Of a stretch of DNA of 64,000 nucleotides, positions 1-7,638 are shown in pieces. Position 1 is the stretch's first letter. Every line of letters begins with the position of its first letter. Below the pieces are notes generated by a model. The model was not told where the DNA came from and made no database searches. It was given only the letters and a program-made list of their open reading frames with translations. Position numbers and translations under genes: made by a program. This DNA is from CAYPGJ01 sp050174775 (GTDB lineage Bacteria; Planctomycetota; Phycisphaerae; Phycisphaerales; UBA1924): NCBI GenBank assembly GCA_050174775.1, contig JBFXJP010000009.1, forward strand, positions 61,182 through 125,181, given 5' to 3'.

Positions 1-222
1 CTCCGCGTTCGACAGTAGCGCCTTCGTCGGGATGCACCCCCAGTTCCCGCACACCCCGCCGACCTTGCTGTCACGCTCCACACACGCCACCTTCATCCCA
101 AGCTGCGCCGCGCGGATCGCCCCCACATAACCCCCAGGACCGCTCCCGATCACGATCAGGTCGTAATGGTTCGGCTTGCTCTCCGACGCGCTGCTCTTGA
201 ACGGCTTGCTCGCGTGTGCCAA
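1..222 (-). CDS. lpdA: Dihydrolipoyl dehydrogenase, N-terminal part (cut by window edge)
   Basis: This is the first 74 codons of the E3 flavoprotein of 2-oxoacid dehydrogenase complexes, which reoxidises dihydrolipoamide with NAD+ in the cytoplasm. The FAD-binding motif GSGPGG is at residues 26-31, and the redox-active disulfide region GGVCGNWGCIPTKAL follows at about 56-69 with both cysteines present. The start is taken as TTG at 222 because an AGGAG ribosome binding site lies six bases upstream and no ATG fits. The leading 18 residues are a polar extension before the Rossmann fold. The rest of the gene lies beyond the left edge. Confidence 0.93.
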   Translation of the reverse strand, partial: MAHASKPFKSSASESKPNHYDLIVIGSGPGGYVGAIRAAQLGMKVACVERDSKVGGVCGNWGCIPTKALLSNAE

Positions 223-425
223 GGCTCACTCCTCTGCTATCCCAAGCGCCCTCCGAACAGGCGCCGTGCGTCTCTCGAAAAAACGAAGGGTCGGGATTGT
301 ACGAACACCCCCGCCACCGCGTCCCATCCTGCCCTTTCCCCCTTTTCCGTTGCCCCGTTCCAACCCCGGGCTACCTTTTCTCTTCCGACATCACCCCAGA
401 GCCCCACACGGAGAAGAAACACCCC

Positions 426-1865
426 ATGCGCCCCGCACACGCACTCGCCGCGCTCACACTCCTCGCCGCGCCCGCACTCGCGCGTCCCCTCGCAGCCCTC
501 TCCGTCACGCCCATCACCCCCGCCACCCTCACCAACCCCATCACCTGCGTCCAGCACCCCACCGACCCCAACACCTTCTTCATCGCTGAAAAAGCCGGAC
601 GCGTCCGCACCGTCACCAACGGCGTCATCCTCCCCCAGGACCTCATCAACCTCACCTCCATCGTCAAATCCAACACCCTCGAGGAAGGCCTCCTCGGCAT
701 GGCCTTCTCCCCCAACTTCGCCTCCGACCGCCGCGTCTTCTTCAACTTCACCTCCAACACCGTCGTCCCCTCCGGCCAGCAAACGCCCCCCTCCGGCGCC
801 ACCATCGTCGCCCGCTTCACCATCCCCTCCCCCGCAATCCCCGGCGATCCCCTCATCGCCGACTTCAACACGCGCTTCGACCTCGACTTCAACTTCGATC
901 TCGCCGCCCCCGGCCAGCGCTGGATCCAACAGTTCTCCAACCACAAGGGCGGCAACCTCGCCTTCTCCCCCGACGGCTACCTCTTCATGGGCATGGGCGA
1001 CGGCGGCGGCCAGAACGACCCCTCCAATCGTGGCCAGACCCCCACAACACTCCTCGGCAAGATCCTCCGCATCGACGTCAACGTCCCCGACACCGATCCC
1101 GTCGGCTTCGCGATTCCCCCCTCCAACCCCTTCCTCGCGCCCAACAACCCGCCCACTCTCGATCCCTTCTACGCAGCTCCCCTCGCGCGCCCGCACATCT
1201 GGGCCTTCGGCGTGCGCAACCCTTGGCGCTGGTCCTTCGACTCCCTCAAACCCACCGGCTTCCCCCACACCGCCGTCACCAACGACTTCTTCCTCGCCGA
1301 CGTCGGCCAGAACGCCTGGGAAGAAATCAACCGCACACCCCACACACAAGGCGCAGTGAACTTCGGCTGGCGTCACCGCGAAGGCGCACACAACTTCAAC
1401 ACCTCCCTCCCCGCGGCCTATCTCCCCTTCACCGACCCCATCGCCGAATACTCACACTCCGTCGGTCTCTCCATCACCGGCGGCTTCGTCTACCGCGGCA
1501 AGTCCATGTGCTCCTTCCAGGGCCGCTACTTCTACGCCGATTATCAAAACGGCCGCATCTGGTCCATGAAGCTCGACGGCACGGACAACCGCGAACACAC
1601 CAACGAAATCTTCGGCGCCACCCGCTACCTCCTCGTCTCCTTCTGCCAGGCCCGCGACGGCGAGCTCTACCTCGTCCGCTTCGGCGCCTCCGGCCAACTC
1701 CTCAAACTCACCTCCACCGACGTCCCCCTCCTCGGCGACATCAACGGCGACCGCACCGTCAACTTCGCCGACATCAACCTCATCCTCTCCAACTACTCCG
1801 CTCCCTACACCTTCGCCAACCTCAACAACACCCTCTCCGAGTACGGCGCCTCCTGCACCGACTGA
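426..1865 (+). CDS. Secreted PQQ-dependent sugar dehydrogenase-like protein with dockerin-like tail
   Basis: The 479-residue protein begins with a signal peptide (about residues 1-19, ending ALA). It is followed by a glucose/sorbosone dehydrogenase-type beta-propeller. Recognisable stretches are EEGLLGMAFSPNF, FSPDGYLFMGMGDGG, WAFGVRNPWRW, ADVGQNAWEEINRTP and NFGWRHREG, which is the usual block order of the family. Such enzymes oxidise sugars with PQQ outside the cytoplasmic membrane; the actual substrate cannot be read here. The tail from about residue 435 contains one good dockerin-like loop (GDINGDRTVNFADINLILS) and a second, degenerate one. The ATG at 426 is preferred because GGAGAAG lies just upstream; a possible -10 box TACCTT is at 371-376. 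A hairpin follows the gene. Confidence 0.88.
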   Translation: MRPAHALAALTLLAAPALARPLAALSVTPITPATLTNPITCVQHPTDPNTFFIAEKAGRVRTVTNGVILPQDLINLTSIVKSNTLEEGLLGMAFSPNFASDRRVFFNFTSNTVVPSGQQTPPSGATIVARFTIPSPAIPGDPLIADFNTRFDLDFNFDLAAPGQRWIQQFSNHKGGNLAFSPDGYLFMGMGDGGGQNDPSNRGQTPTTLLGKILRIDVNVPDTDPVGFAIPPSNPFLAPNNPPTLDPFYAAPLARPHIWAFGVRNPWRWSFDSLKPTGFPHTAVTNDFFLADVGQNAWEEINRTPHTQGAVNFGWRHREGAHNFNTSLPAAYLPFTDPIAEYSHSVGLSITGGFVYRGKSMCSFQGRYFYADYQNGRIWSMKLDGTDNREHTNEIFGATRYLLVSFCQARDGELYLVRFGASGQLLKLTSTDVPLLGDINGDRTVNFADINLILSNYSAPYTFANLNNTLSEYGASCTD

Positions 1866-1893
1866 ACCGGCTCGCCTGCTCCAACCGCGTGCC

Positions 1894-1928
1894 GTGGTCT
1901 ACGCCGCAGGCGTAGGCCACGTTCTTTC
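1894..1928 (+). terminator. Probable terminator of the sugar dehydrogenase gene
   Basis: A 12-bp stem (GTGGTCTACGCC with GGCGTAGGCCAC, one G-T wobble, loop GCA) is followed by GTTCTTTCC. It lies 28 bases after the stop codon at 1865. Confidence 0.55.
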
Positions 1929-1962
1929 CACCGCACTGCGCACCGCCGCGCCTCCGGCTTCC

Positions 1963-2033
1963 TCTCTCGCTCGCGGCTCTGGGCGAGCGGGAGAGGATCG
2001 AAGTGAGGGCTTCACCGGGGGCGCATCGCTTCC
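1963..2033 (+). repeat. Palindromic repeat family B, copy 1
   Basis: The stem arms CTCTCGCTCGC and GCGAGCGGGAGAG face each other. They are followed by the family tail (GAGGGCTTC ... GCATCGCTTCC), as in the copies at 3649, 62912 and 63818. Confidence 0.6.
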
Positions 2034-2300
2034 CTTCCTTGCATCTACTCCGCTCCGCATGCCCATGACTACATCGAGCGCTCTCGCGAAGAGTTCCTGC
2101 CCCTCCTCCCCCGCTCCGCGCGTTACCGATGCCCCCGCAACCCATCCCCTCTCTCGCATTCCCCCGCTTTCCGCGCCGCTCTCGCCCCTCCACCCCGCTC
2201 CCCTCTCTGTACCGGCGCATCCGCGCGGAGGCCTCGTCCGGAGGCGGACCTCAGGCATGCGGCCCACCCGGGATCGCGCACATCCCGAGAGGAGAATCCG

Positions 2301-3434
2301 ATGAATCGTCTCACACAAAACAATGCTCACTCCCCGCAACCGTCAACCCGCGCGAGCCGCGCACGCAGACGCCTCACACGCGCCTGCCGCGTCATCGCAC
2401 TCACACTCCTCTGCGCACTACCCACCCCGCGCGCGCACGCGCAGGACAGCGCCCCCGGCGCCATGCGCCCCGACGGCTCATTCTTCATGATCCGCAACAA
2501 CGGGAACAACATGCAGGCCTTCGAGTGGATCTCAGGCCCCGCCGCCGGCGTGTGGCAAATCCGCGGCCAACTCACAGGCGTCCGAACCCTCTCCAAGCCC
2601 GCCGGAAGAACCCCCACCGGCGGCTTCCACTTCACCGCCAACAGCGGACCCAACACAAGACCCTTCCTCATGCAGTGGGAGCCCAACCGCGCCATCCCCT
2701 TCACCGTTCAGGGCGTCCCCTTCAACAACGTCGCATTCATGTCGCCCCCCAGCGAAGTCATGTACGGCAACCGCGTCCTGGTCTCCGCCGGAACCGGCGA
2801 CCGCGATGTCGCGGGCTTCGGCTTCCTCTCCGAGCGCTTCATGTGGGGCAACACCCAATGGGTCACCTTCCCACGCCCTTTCGGAAAACTCCTGAACATG
2901 CAGGCGCCATGCGTGCTCAAGGACGGCAACGTCATCGCCGTGGATTCCTTCGGCAACGTCGTACACCACTGGTGGGATACGACAAACAACACATGGAACT
3001 GGTACAACCACGGCCCCCCCTCCCGCAACGTGAAAGCCGTCTCCATCGGCGGCGCCATGCCCCTCACCAACAAGTTCTTCGTCACCTGCTCCGACGGAAC
3101 GCTCCGGCAGATCTTCTACTGGAACGGCGCATGGCTCTGGCACAACCACGGCAAACCCTTCGGCTTCAACGTCGATAGCCCCGCCGTCTCAATCCTCGAC
3201 GGCAAGCTCTTCGTCAGAGCCTCCAGCGGCGGACAAAGCATCCTTGCGCAGCTCTACTGGAACGGCTCGTGGATCTGGTTCAACCACGGCGCCCCGCCCA
3301 ACACCGGCATCCTCAGCGTCCCCGCCACCGCGATGGGCGGCGAGACCGTCTCGCTTCTCGGCACGGACGGCAACTACCACCTCTGCCAGTGGAACGGCGC
3401 CGCCTGGGTCTGGCGCAACATCGGCCGCCCGTAA
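2301..3434 (+). CDS. Secreted tryptophan-rich repeat protein, PLL/DUF346-like propeller
   Basis: The 377-residue protein has a twin-arginine-rich n-region and a hydrophobic core ending AHA at about residue 47, so it is probably exported. The rest is built of repeats of about 45-50 residues. Each carries a WxW-type strand and then NHGxP: WNWYNHGPP, WLWHNHGKP, WIWFNHGAP and a final WVWRNIGRP. This pattern resembles the repeats of PLL-type lectins and DUF346 proteins, which form beta-propellers; carbohydrate binding is therefore possible but unproven. GGAGAA lies just upstream of the ATG at 2301. A GC-rich hairpin follows at 3491. There is no dockerin-like tail, unlike the gene before it. Confidence 0.72.
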   Translation: MNRLTQNNAHSPQPSTRASRARRRLTRACRVIALTLLCALPTPRAHAQDSAPGAMRPDGSFFMIRNNGNNMQAFEWISGPAAGVWQIRGQLTGVRTLSKPAGRTPTGGFHFTANSGPNTRPFLMQWEPNRAIPFTVQGVPFNNVAFMSPPSEVMYGNRVLVSAGTGDRDVAGFGFLSERFMWGNTQWVTFPRPFGKLLNMQAPCVLKDGNVIAVDSFGNVVHHWWDTTNNTWNWYNHGPPSRNVKAVSIGGAMPLTNKFFVTCSDGTLRQIFYWNGAWLWHNHGKPFGFNVDSPAVSILDGKLFVRASSGGQSILAQLYWNGSWIWFNHGAPPNTGILSVPATAMGGETVSLLGTDGNYHLCQWNGAAWVWRNIGRP

Positions 3435-3490
3435 CACCGGCGCACGCACTCCCGCGACCCCATGAGTACCACGACCATCCGTAAATCCCA

Positions 3491-3515
3491 CCGCCGCACA
3501 CTCCGCGGCGGCTTT
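3491..3515 (+). terminator. Possible terminator after the W-rich repeat gene
   Basis: A perfect 7-bp stem (CCGCCGC with GCGGCGG, loop ACACTCC) is followed by CTTTC, 56 bases after the stop at 3434. The T tract is short. Confidence 0.4.
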
Positions 3516-3575
3516 CACGCGCCTCCGCCCCACGCCTCGCCTCCGACGCCCACGCACCTTGCCTCTTTGCCTCAT

Positions 3576-3698
3576 CCGAGCTGCGAGCGGAAGCTCGCAG
3601 TCACTCCCTCCTACGCGCCTCAATTCCAACATCCGCGATCGATCCGGCCACCTCTCCCATCGGCTTTGCGATGGGAGAGGGCTTCTGCATCGCTTCTC
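3576..3698 (+). repeat. Composite repeat (family A palindrome plus family B palindrome), copy 1
   Basis: The family A palindrome GCTGCGAGCGGAAGCTCGCAG is at about 3580-3600. A 50-base spacer follows, then the family B stem CTCTCCCATCG/CGATGGGAGAG and the tail GGGCTTCTGCATCGC. The first 85 bases are nearly identical to 3835-3920. Confidence 0.85.
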
Positions 3699-3834
3699 CA
3701 TCTACTCTGCCTCGTAGAGTGCTTCGCACACACATCCTCATTGATCTGTGCCGATCGGCCTTTTCTGTCTTCTCGTACCCCGGCCGCTTCGTGTCCTGCG
3801 TACGTGCGACTCGCGCGCCTTCCCTTCTGCTCTT

Positions 3835-3960
3835 CCGAGCTGCGAGCGCAAGCTCGCAGTCGCTCCCTCCTGCGCGCCTCAATTCCGACATCCGCGCTCG
3901 ATCCGGCCACCTCTCCCAGGCGCCTCGCCTGGGAGAGGGCAGGGTGAGGGCTCCATGGCC
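3835..3960 (+). repeat. Composite repeat (family A plus family B), copy 2
   Basis: This is the same order as copy 1, 259 bases downstream, with only a handful of substitutions over 85 bases. The family B stem here is CTCTCCCAGGCG/CGCCTGGGAGAG, followed by GGCAGGGTGAGGGCTCC. Confidence 0.85.
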
Positions 3961-4186
3961 TCTTTCTTCTCATTTCCTCTGCCTCAAGCATCCGCGCACC
4001 CCACCCCGTCAACCCGGAGCGCATTCGCGCAATTACCGTCCATAACCAGACGCGACCGGGAGGGAGCGTCTACTCCCCCTCCCTCTCCTCCGCGCCTCGA
4101 GCCCTTCCTCCCGCCCCTCCCCCGCGCAGAACGGTGGCATCCAAGACATTCTCGCCCCCGCCCTCATGAGGAATCAGCAAAACAGG

Positions 4187-4213
4187 CTTGTTTCGGGGGA
4201 ACCGCGCGGTACG
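4187..4213 (+). promoter_or_regulatory. Promoter-like block shared by the two SUMF1-fold genes, copy 1
   Basis: These 27 bases are identical to the reverse strand of 13739-13765, in front of the paralogous gene. They contain TTGTTT, a 16-base spacer that includes the perfect palindrome ACCGCGCGGT, and then TACGTT, which would fit -35, operator and -10. Flanking bases GAGGAAT (upstream) and TACAGG (downstream) are also shared. Confidence 0.6.
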
Positions 4214-4316
4214 TTCATCACATACAGGGTTCGTCGATCAGCGCAGGTTCTCGGTCCCTGTCATTCCTCGCGGTCGCAGCACGATGCACGCCGTCGCAAT
4301 GGGAGAGAGAGTTCCG

Positions 4317-5411
4317 ATGAGCAACCCGCGCTCCATCGCATGCGCCGCGGCCCTCGTTGCAAGCGCAGCCCTCACACACGCTCGCCCCGCTCCCCCCGAC
4401 TACGGCCACGACTTCGTCAGCATCGGCGCCTCCGGCAATCGCGCGGCACTCGAATCCGAGCGCGTCTTCGGTGCCTCCTTCGCCGGCTTCGCCAATCTCG
4501 GCGCCGTCAACTACGAGTACCGCATCGCCCGCACCGAGGTCACCGTCTCGCAGTGGCTCCCCTTCGTCGAGGCCTTCACGCCCTACTGGGACTCCATCGG
4601 CGGCTCGCGTCTGAACTCCTATTTCAGGAGCGAACTGCTTCTCCCCGCCAACGGCAATCCCAACGCGCCGCCCGGATGGACGATGTCGCCTGGCAGCCCG
4701 GACCGCCCGGTCACCTTCGGCGTCCGCATGGCTGCGTACTACTGCAACTGGCTCCACAACGGCCGACCGCTCGGCACGTGGGCCAACCCCGTCGACTTCA
4801 GCGTCTTCCTCTCCGGCGCATACGACGCGAGCACCTTTACGCAGAACCCCGACCTCACGTACAACGATCAAGTCACGCGCTCCGAGGGTGCGCTGTACTG
4901 GATTCCATCGCTCGACGAGTGGACCAAGGCCGCGCACTACGACCCCAACCGCTACGGCGATGGTCAGGAAGGCTACTGGACATCGCAGGGTGGTCAGAAC
5001 GACCCGCTCACCTCCGGACTGCCCGGTCAAGGCCAGACCAGCGCGGGCTCGAACTTTCCCCAAGGCTTTGATCCGCGCAGCATCCCCGTCGGCTCCTACC
5101 CCGACGTCATGAGCCCGCGGGGCTTGCTCGACACTTCCGGCGGTGTGCAGGAGTGGACCGAAGAGCCGACCTACAACATCCCCGGCGGCCTACCGGGCTT
5201 CTTCCGAGGTCGCATTGTCCGAGGTTCCTTCGCCGGGCTCGGAAGCAGCTACGTCGAGAGAGACATGATTGACAGTTGGTCGGGCGGGTCCGTGGGCGGA
5301 GGCATCGCCGGCTTCCGTATCGCGTCAGCCATTCCAGGGCCGGGTTCCGGGCTCGTGTTGGGCCTGTGCGTTCTCCCCACGTCTCGCCGACGCGCGCCAT
5401 CCCTCGCCTGA
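4317..5411 (+). CDS. Secreted SUMF1/FGE-fold protein without catalytic cysteines, PEP-CTERM-like tail
   Basis: The 364-residue protein starts with a signal peptide (about 1-22, ending THA). It then has a formylglycine-generating-enzyme-type fold: YRIARTEVTVSQWLPFVEAF, YYCNWLHNGR, YWIPSLDEWTKAAHYDPN, GLLDTSGGVQEWTEE and RIVRGSFAGLG...GFRIAS. True formylglycine-generating enzymes have a cysteine pair near the C-terminal RGGSW region; none is seen here, so the fold probably serves another role. The C-terminus (IPGPGSGLVLGLCVLPTSRRR) looks like a variant protein-sorting tag. The ATG at 4317 has GGGAGAGAGAG upstream; in-frame codons further upstream overlap the promoter-like block. The paralogue is at 12576-13673. 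Confidence 0.82.
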   Translation: MSNPRSIACAAALVASAALTHARPAPPDYGHDFVSIGASGNRAALESERVFGASFAGFANLGAVNYEYRIARTEVTVSQWLPFVEAFTPYWDSIGGSRLNSYFRSELLLPANGNPNAPPGWTMSPGSPDRPVTFGVRMAAYYCNWLHNGRPLGTWANPVDFSVFLSGAYDASTFTQNPDLTYNDQVTRSEGALYWIPSLDEWTKAAHYDPNRYGDGQEGYWTSQGGQNDPLTSGLPGQGQTSAGSNFPQGFDPRSIPVGSYPDVMSPRGLLDTSGGVQEWTEEPTYNIPGGLPGFFRGRIVRGSFAGLGSSYVERDMIDSWSGGSVGGGIAGFRIASAIPGPGSGLVLGLCVLPTSRRRAPSLA

Positions 5412-5445
5412 CTTTCGCGTCCGCCCGCGCATTGCCCTAATTCCT

Positions 5446-5537
5446 TCCGAGCTGCGAGCGGAAGCTCGCAGTCGTTGCCTCAGGCGCGCATCAAGCGCCC
5501 TCTTTGGTTCAGCCGAGCCGCGAGCGCAAGCTCGCGG
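5446..5537 (+). repeat. Two family A palindromes
   Basis: GAGCTGCGAGCG-GAA-GCTCGCAG is at about 5449-5471, and GAGCCGCGAGCG-CAA-GCTCGCGG is at 5515-5537. Both match the A part of the composite repeats at 3576 and 3835. Confidence 0.8.
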
Positions 5538-5631
5538 AGAACGCTCGCGCCACCCGCCCCCATCGTGCGAGCACGCCATTCCCGCAACCCGCCTGACGAA
5601 CGAGACGCGACCGCAACAGAGCGCGATATTC

Positions 5632-5648
5632 CTCCTTCTCCCCTCTGA
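5632..5648 (+). repeat. Left half of a family B palindrome interrupted by the insertion sequence
   Basis: CCTTCTCCC plus loop bases CTCTGA lie directly left of the insertion sequence. The matching arm GGGAGAAGG and the family tail resume at 6619. Confidence 0.8.
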
Positions 5649-6612
5649 GCAACCTTTTGCGCCATCTCCATAAGTTGTTGCGCTAGGCGCATTTCGCGTC
5701 CATGCTGTGGTTGCAGTTCTCACAAGGAGACCAACAGCATGGAACGCGAACTTTGGAACGCCGTCGTCCGGATGCTCGACCGCGCGCGGTGTGCGCGGCC
5801 CAAGCGTTGCCAGTTTACGGACATCGAGGTCGCGCGGGTGTGCCTCTGGGCCGCGCTCCACGACCGGCCGCTCTGCTGGGCCTGTCGCGCGGCCAGCTGG
5901 CCGATCCACATGCGCAAGCGCCGTCTGCCCTCCCCCTCCACCATCAGCCGACGCGTGCGTCGGCTCGGGCTGCTCAAGCTGCTGCGACGCGCGCTCCGCT
6001 CCCTGTGCTCAAGCGACGCATCCCCGCGCCTCATCCTCGACGGCAAGCCGCTGGCGGTGAGCGCGTACTCCAAGGACGGGCAGGCCGCGTGGGGCTTCGG
6101 CGTGCGCGATCACGCGCGCGGGTACAAGCTGCACGTGATCTGCGATGAGCACGGGGCGATCCTGGCGTTCGCGCTGCGTCCGATGAACGAGGCCGAGTGC
6201 GTGGTGGCGCGTCGGCTGGTGAGCAAGTCGGCGGTGCGGGGCGCGGAGATCTACGCGGACGCGTCGTACGACTCCAACCCGCTGCACGCGACGGTCGATC
6301 GCCTGGGCATGCGGCTGTGGGCGCCGCGACGCAGGCCGGGCGCGGGGCTCGGACAGCGCGTGCACCACCCGGCGCGGCTGCGGTGCATCGAGCGGCTGGA
6401 GGGCGACAAGCGGTTCGCGCGTGCGTGCCGGCGGCGGCGTCAGGCGGTCGAACGCTGCTTCGGGAACCTGACGAGCTTCGGCGGGGGGCTGGCGCCGCTG
6501 CCCGCGTGGGTGCGATCCCTCCGGCGCGTGCGGCTGTGGGTCATCGCCAAGCTCCTCATCAACTCGGCCCGCATCCGACTGGCCGCCGTGCCACGTTGAT
6601 GCAAAAGGTTGC
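5649..6612 (+). mobile_element. Complete insertion sequence, 964 bp, inserted in a repeat loop
   Basis: The element is bounded by perfect 12-bp inverted repeats: GCAACCTTTTGC at 5649-5660 and its complement at 6601-6612. CTCTGA occurs directly outside both ends (5643-5648 and 6613-6618), which reads as a 6-bp target duplication. Removing the element and one CTCTGA restores CCTTCTCCC-CTCTGA-GGGAGAAGG, a perfect 9-bp stem with a 6-base loop. The transposase frame is intact, so the insertion looks recent and possibly still active. Confidence 0.9.
5739..6599 (+). CDS. DDE transposase of the insertion sequence
   Basis: The 286-residue transposase catalyses cut-and-join of its element. An N-terminal helical region (about 1-90), rich in Arg and Trp, probably binds the ends. 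The catalytic acids fit LILDGKPLAV (first Asp), EIYADASYD (second Asp) and RQAVERCFGNL (Glu), which is the layout of the IS4/IS5 group of DDE transposases. I cannot assign the exact family; a 6-bp target duplication is not diagnostic. AAGGAG lies 10 bases upstream of the ATG. The gene fills most of the element, and the stop codon precedes the right inverted repeat by one base. Confidence 0.88.
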   Translation: MERELWNAVVRMLDRARCARPKRCQFTDIEVARVCLWAALHDRPLCWACRAASWPIHMRKRRLPSPSTISRRVRRLGLLKLLRRALRSLCSSDASPRLILDGKPLAVSAYSKDGQAAWGFGVRDHARGYKLHVICDEHGAILAFALRPMNEAECVVARRLVSKSAVRGAEIYADASYDSNPLHATVDRLGMRLWAPRRRPGAGLGQRVHHPARLRCIERLEGDKRFARACRRRRQAVERCFGNLTSFGGGLAPLPAWVRSLRRVRLWVIAKLLINSARIRLAAVPR

Positions 6613-6665
6613 CTCTGAGGGAGAAGGTGTCATCGCGTAGCGATGACGGATGAGGGGGCTCCTTC
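6613..6665 (+). repeat. Right half of the interrupted family B palindrome
   Basis: The duplicated loop CTCTGA is followed by the arm GGGAGAAGG and then a second small hairpin, TCATCGCG-TAG-CGATGA. The end GGATGAGGGGGCTCC corresponds to the family tail. Confidence 0.75.
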
Positions 6666-6711
6666 TTCTCCTCCCCGCCTCATTCCCTCAACCACGCCAC
6701 CATTCACCAAC

Positions 6712-6755
6712 GGGGGTTGCAAGGGGGCACAGCCCCCTGCACAGCAATCAGATCT
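6712..6755 (+). repeat. Family C repeat, copy 1
   Basis: GGGGGTTGCAAGGGGG is followed by CACAG and CCCCCTGCACAGCAATC, making a 5-6 bp G/C stem. The same arrangement is found at 7122, 63036 and 63940. Confidence 0.75.
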
Positions 6756-6777
6756 GCCCCCCCACATATCATTCCCC

Positions 6778-7104
6778 GTGGCGCTCACGTGGACAGACTG
6801 TCTCGGCCTCACATTCCTCGCCGCCGCAACATCAGCGATCGGTCTACTCGCCCTCCATGCGCTGCGCCTTCCCGTAATCGCCGCGCTCCGCACACTCTCG
6901 AAATCCCGCCGGCTGATCTACCTCCCTTTGTCCGGCGTCCTCTGCACCGCCCTCGCTCTCGCCTGCAACCTCTTCTTCCGTGTTCCAATCGAATGGCCCC
7001 GCACCGTCGCCATCTCGTTCGCTACGCCCCTAATGCTCCTATGGCTTGTAGTCGTTCTGACGATGCTGCGATCAAACCGCGCTCTGTCACAAGGGCATGC
7101 ATGA
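6778..7104 (+). CDS. Small membrane protein, related to the next gene
   Basis: About 108 residues with three predicted membrane segments. A first one starts after LTWTDCLG, a second is LPLSGVLCTALALACNLFF, and a third is near the C-terminus (TPLMLLWLVVVLTML). WPRTVA lies before the last segment. The protein at 7206-7601 has the same plan and shares FTWSDGLE and WPRTVAV, so the two look like tandem paralogues. I do not recognise the family. The start is unclear: GTG at 6778 has no good ribosome binding site, and the frame stays open upstream through the repeat to 6643. A family C repeat lies just upstream. Confidence 0.5.
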   Translation: MALTWTDCLGLTFLAAATSAIGLLALHALRLPVIAALRTLSKSRRLIYLPLSGVLCTALALACNLFFRVPIEWPRTVAISFATPLMLLWLVVVLTMLRSNRALSQGHA

Positions 7105-7121
7105 CGCGCGTGGCTATATGA

Positions 7122-7168
7122 CGGGGGTTGCAATGGGGCCCGTCCGGGGGAGCCCCATGCACAGCGAC
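7122..7168 (+). repeat. Family C repeat, copy 2
   Basis: GGGGGTTGCAATGGGGC ... GAGCCCCATGCACAGC. The stem is TGGGGC/GCCCCA. It directly precedes the second small membrane protein, as copy 1 precedes the first. Confidence 0.75.
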
Positions 7169-7205
7169 ACGCACCACACTCCTAGTATCACACGTGGACT
7201 CTGAT

Positions 7206-7601
7206 GTGCCTTTCACGTGGTCCGATGGCCTCGAAGTGATCGCCGTCGCATCGGCGGTTCCAGTGTTGGTGTACGCGATCGCCACCCTCATGCGTTCCCG
7301 CCCAGCGCTGATGCCCGCGCTGAAGTCCCGCTTGATGCTCTTCTTTCTGGTTATGGGTGCGGTTGCCGCCCTCATCGTCTACATCACCGACTCGATGGCA
7401 CGGGAGCCCGCAGTCTGGCCACGCACCGTGGCAGTAGGCGTAGGCGTGACACTGTTCATGTCAGCACTCGCCATTGTGGCGAAGGCCGAAACTCGCGGTC
7501 GACGCAACTCGGCGCCGAACCCCTCACGACAAAGCCGAAAGAATGCAACACCGATGAATGGAATTGATGTCGTGGCATCCGACGCTTCGCCTAGTGCCTA
7601 G
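7206..7601 (+). CDS. Small membrane protein, paralogue of the preceding gene
   Basis: About 131 residues with three predicted membrane segments (about 8-28, 40-60 and 75-95) and WPRTVAVGVGV before the last. A polar tail follows. Similarity to the 6778 protein covers the whole membrane part. No function is recognised. The GTG at 7206 is chosen because similarity begins at VPFTWSD; the frame is open back to 7128 across the family C repeat, so the start is uncertain. The last codons and the stop lie inside the CTAGTGC heptamer array. Confidence 0.5.
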   Translation: MPFTWSDGLEVIAVASAVPVLVYAIATLMRSRPALMPALKSRLMLFFLVMGAVAALIVYITDSMAREPAVWPRTVAVGVGVTLFMSALAIVAKAETRGRRNSAPNPSRQSRKNATPMNGIDVVASDASPSA

Positions 7602-7625
7602 TGCCTAGTGCCTAGTGCCTAGTGC
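7591..7625. repeat. Five tandem copies of the heptamer CTAGTGC
   Basis: Five perfect head-to-tail copies lie between the small membrane gene and the convergent deacetylase gene. A degenerate three-copy version (CTAGTGC, TTCGTGC, CTGGTGC) is at 35465-35485. Confidence 0.95.
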
Positions 7626-7638
7626 CCTTCCTCCCCCC

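Larger units (their letters stand above)
1866..2300. other. Intergenic stretch with a terminator hairpin and one palindromic repeat
   Basis: No gene is credible here; open frames are arginine/proline-rich and lack homology-like features. It holds the hairpin at 1894-1928 and a divergent copy of the GGGAGAGG-type palindromic repeat at 1963-2033. Confidence 0.6.
3435..4186. other. Gene-free repeat-rich stretch
   Basis: No gene is supported in these 750 bases. Apart from the hairpin at 3491 and the two composite repeats (3576-3698, 3835-3960) I see only pyrimidine-rich sequence leading to the promoter-like block at 4187. Confidence 0.6.

Noticed and set aside
237..1391. A 384-codon - strand frame opposite the sugar dehydrogenase
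   Set aside because: Gly/Glu/Val-rich shadow; the + strand protein has signal peptide, family blocks and tail.
4187..4316. A riboswitch upstream of the SUMF1-fold gene
   Set aside because: The shared block is short, fits a promoter with a palindrome, and shows none of the conserved cores of known riboswitch classes.
4317..5411. A true formylglycine-generating sulfatase activator
   Set aside because: The essential C-terminal cysteine pair is missing and no sulfatase gene is nearby.
6712..7625. An integron-like cassette array (repeat, small gene, repeat, small gene)
   Set aside because: The repeats lie 5' of the genes, do not carry attC-type core sites (GTTRRRY/RYYYAAC), and no tyrosine integrase is in the window.
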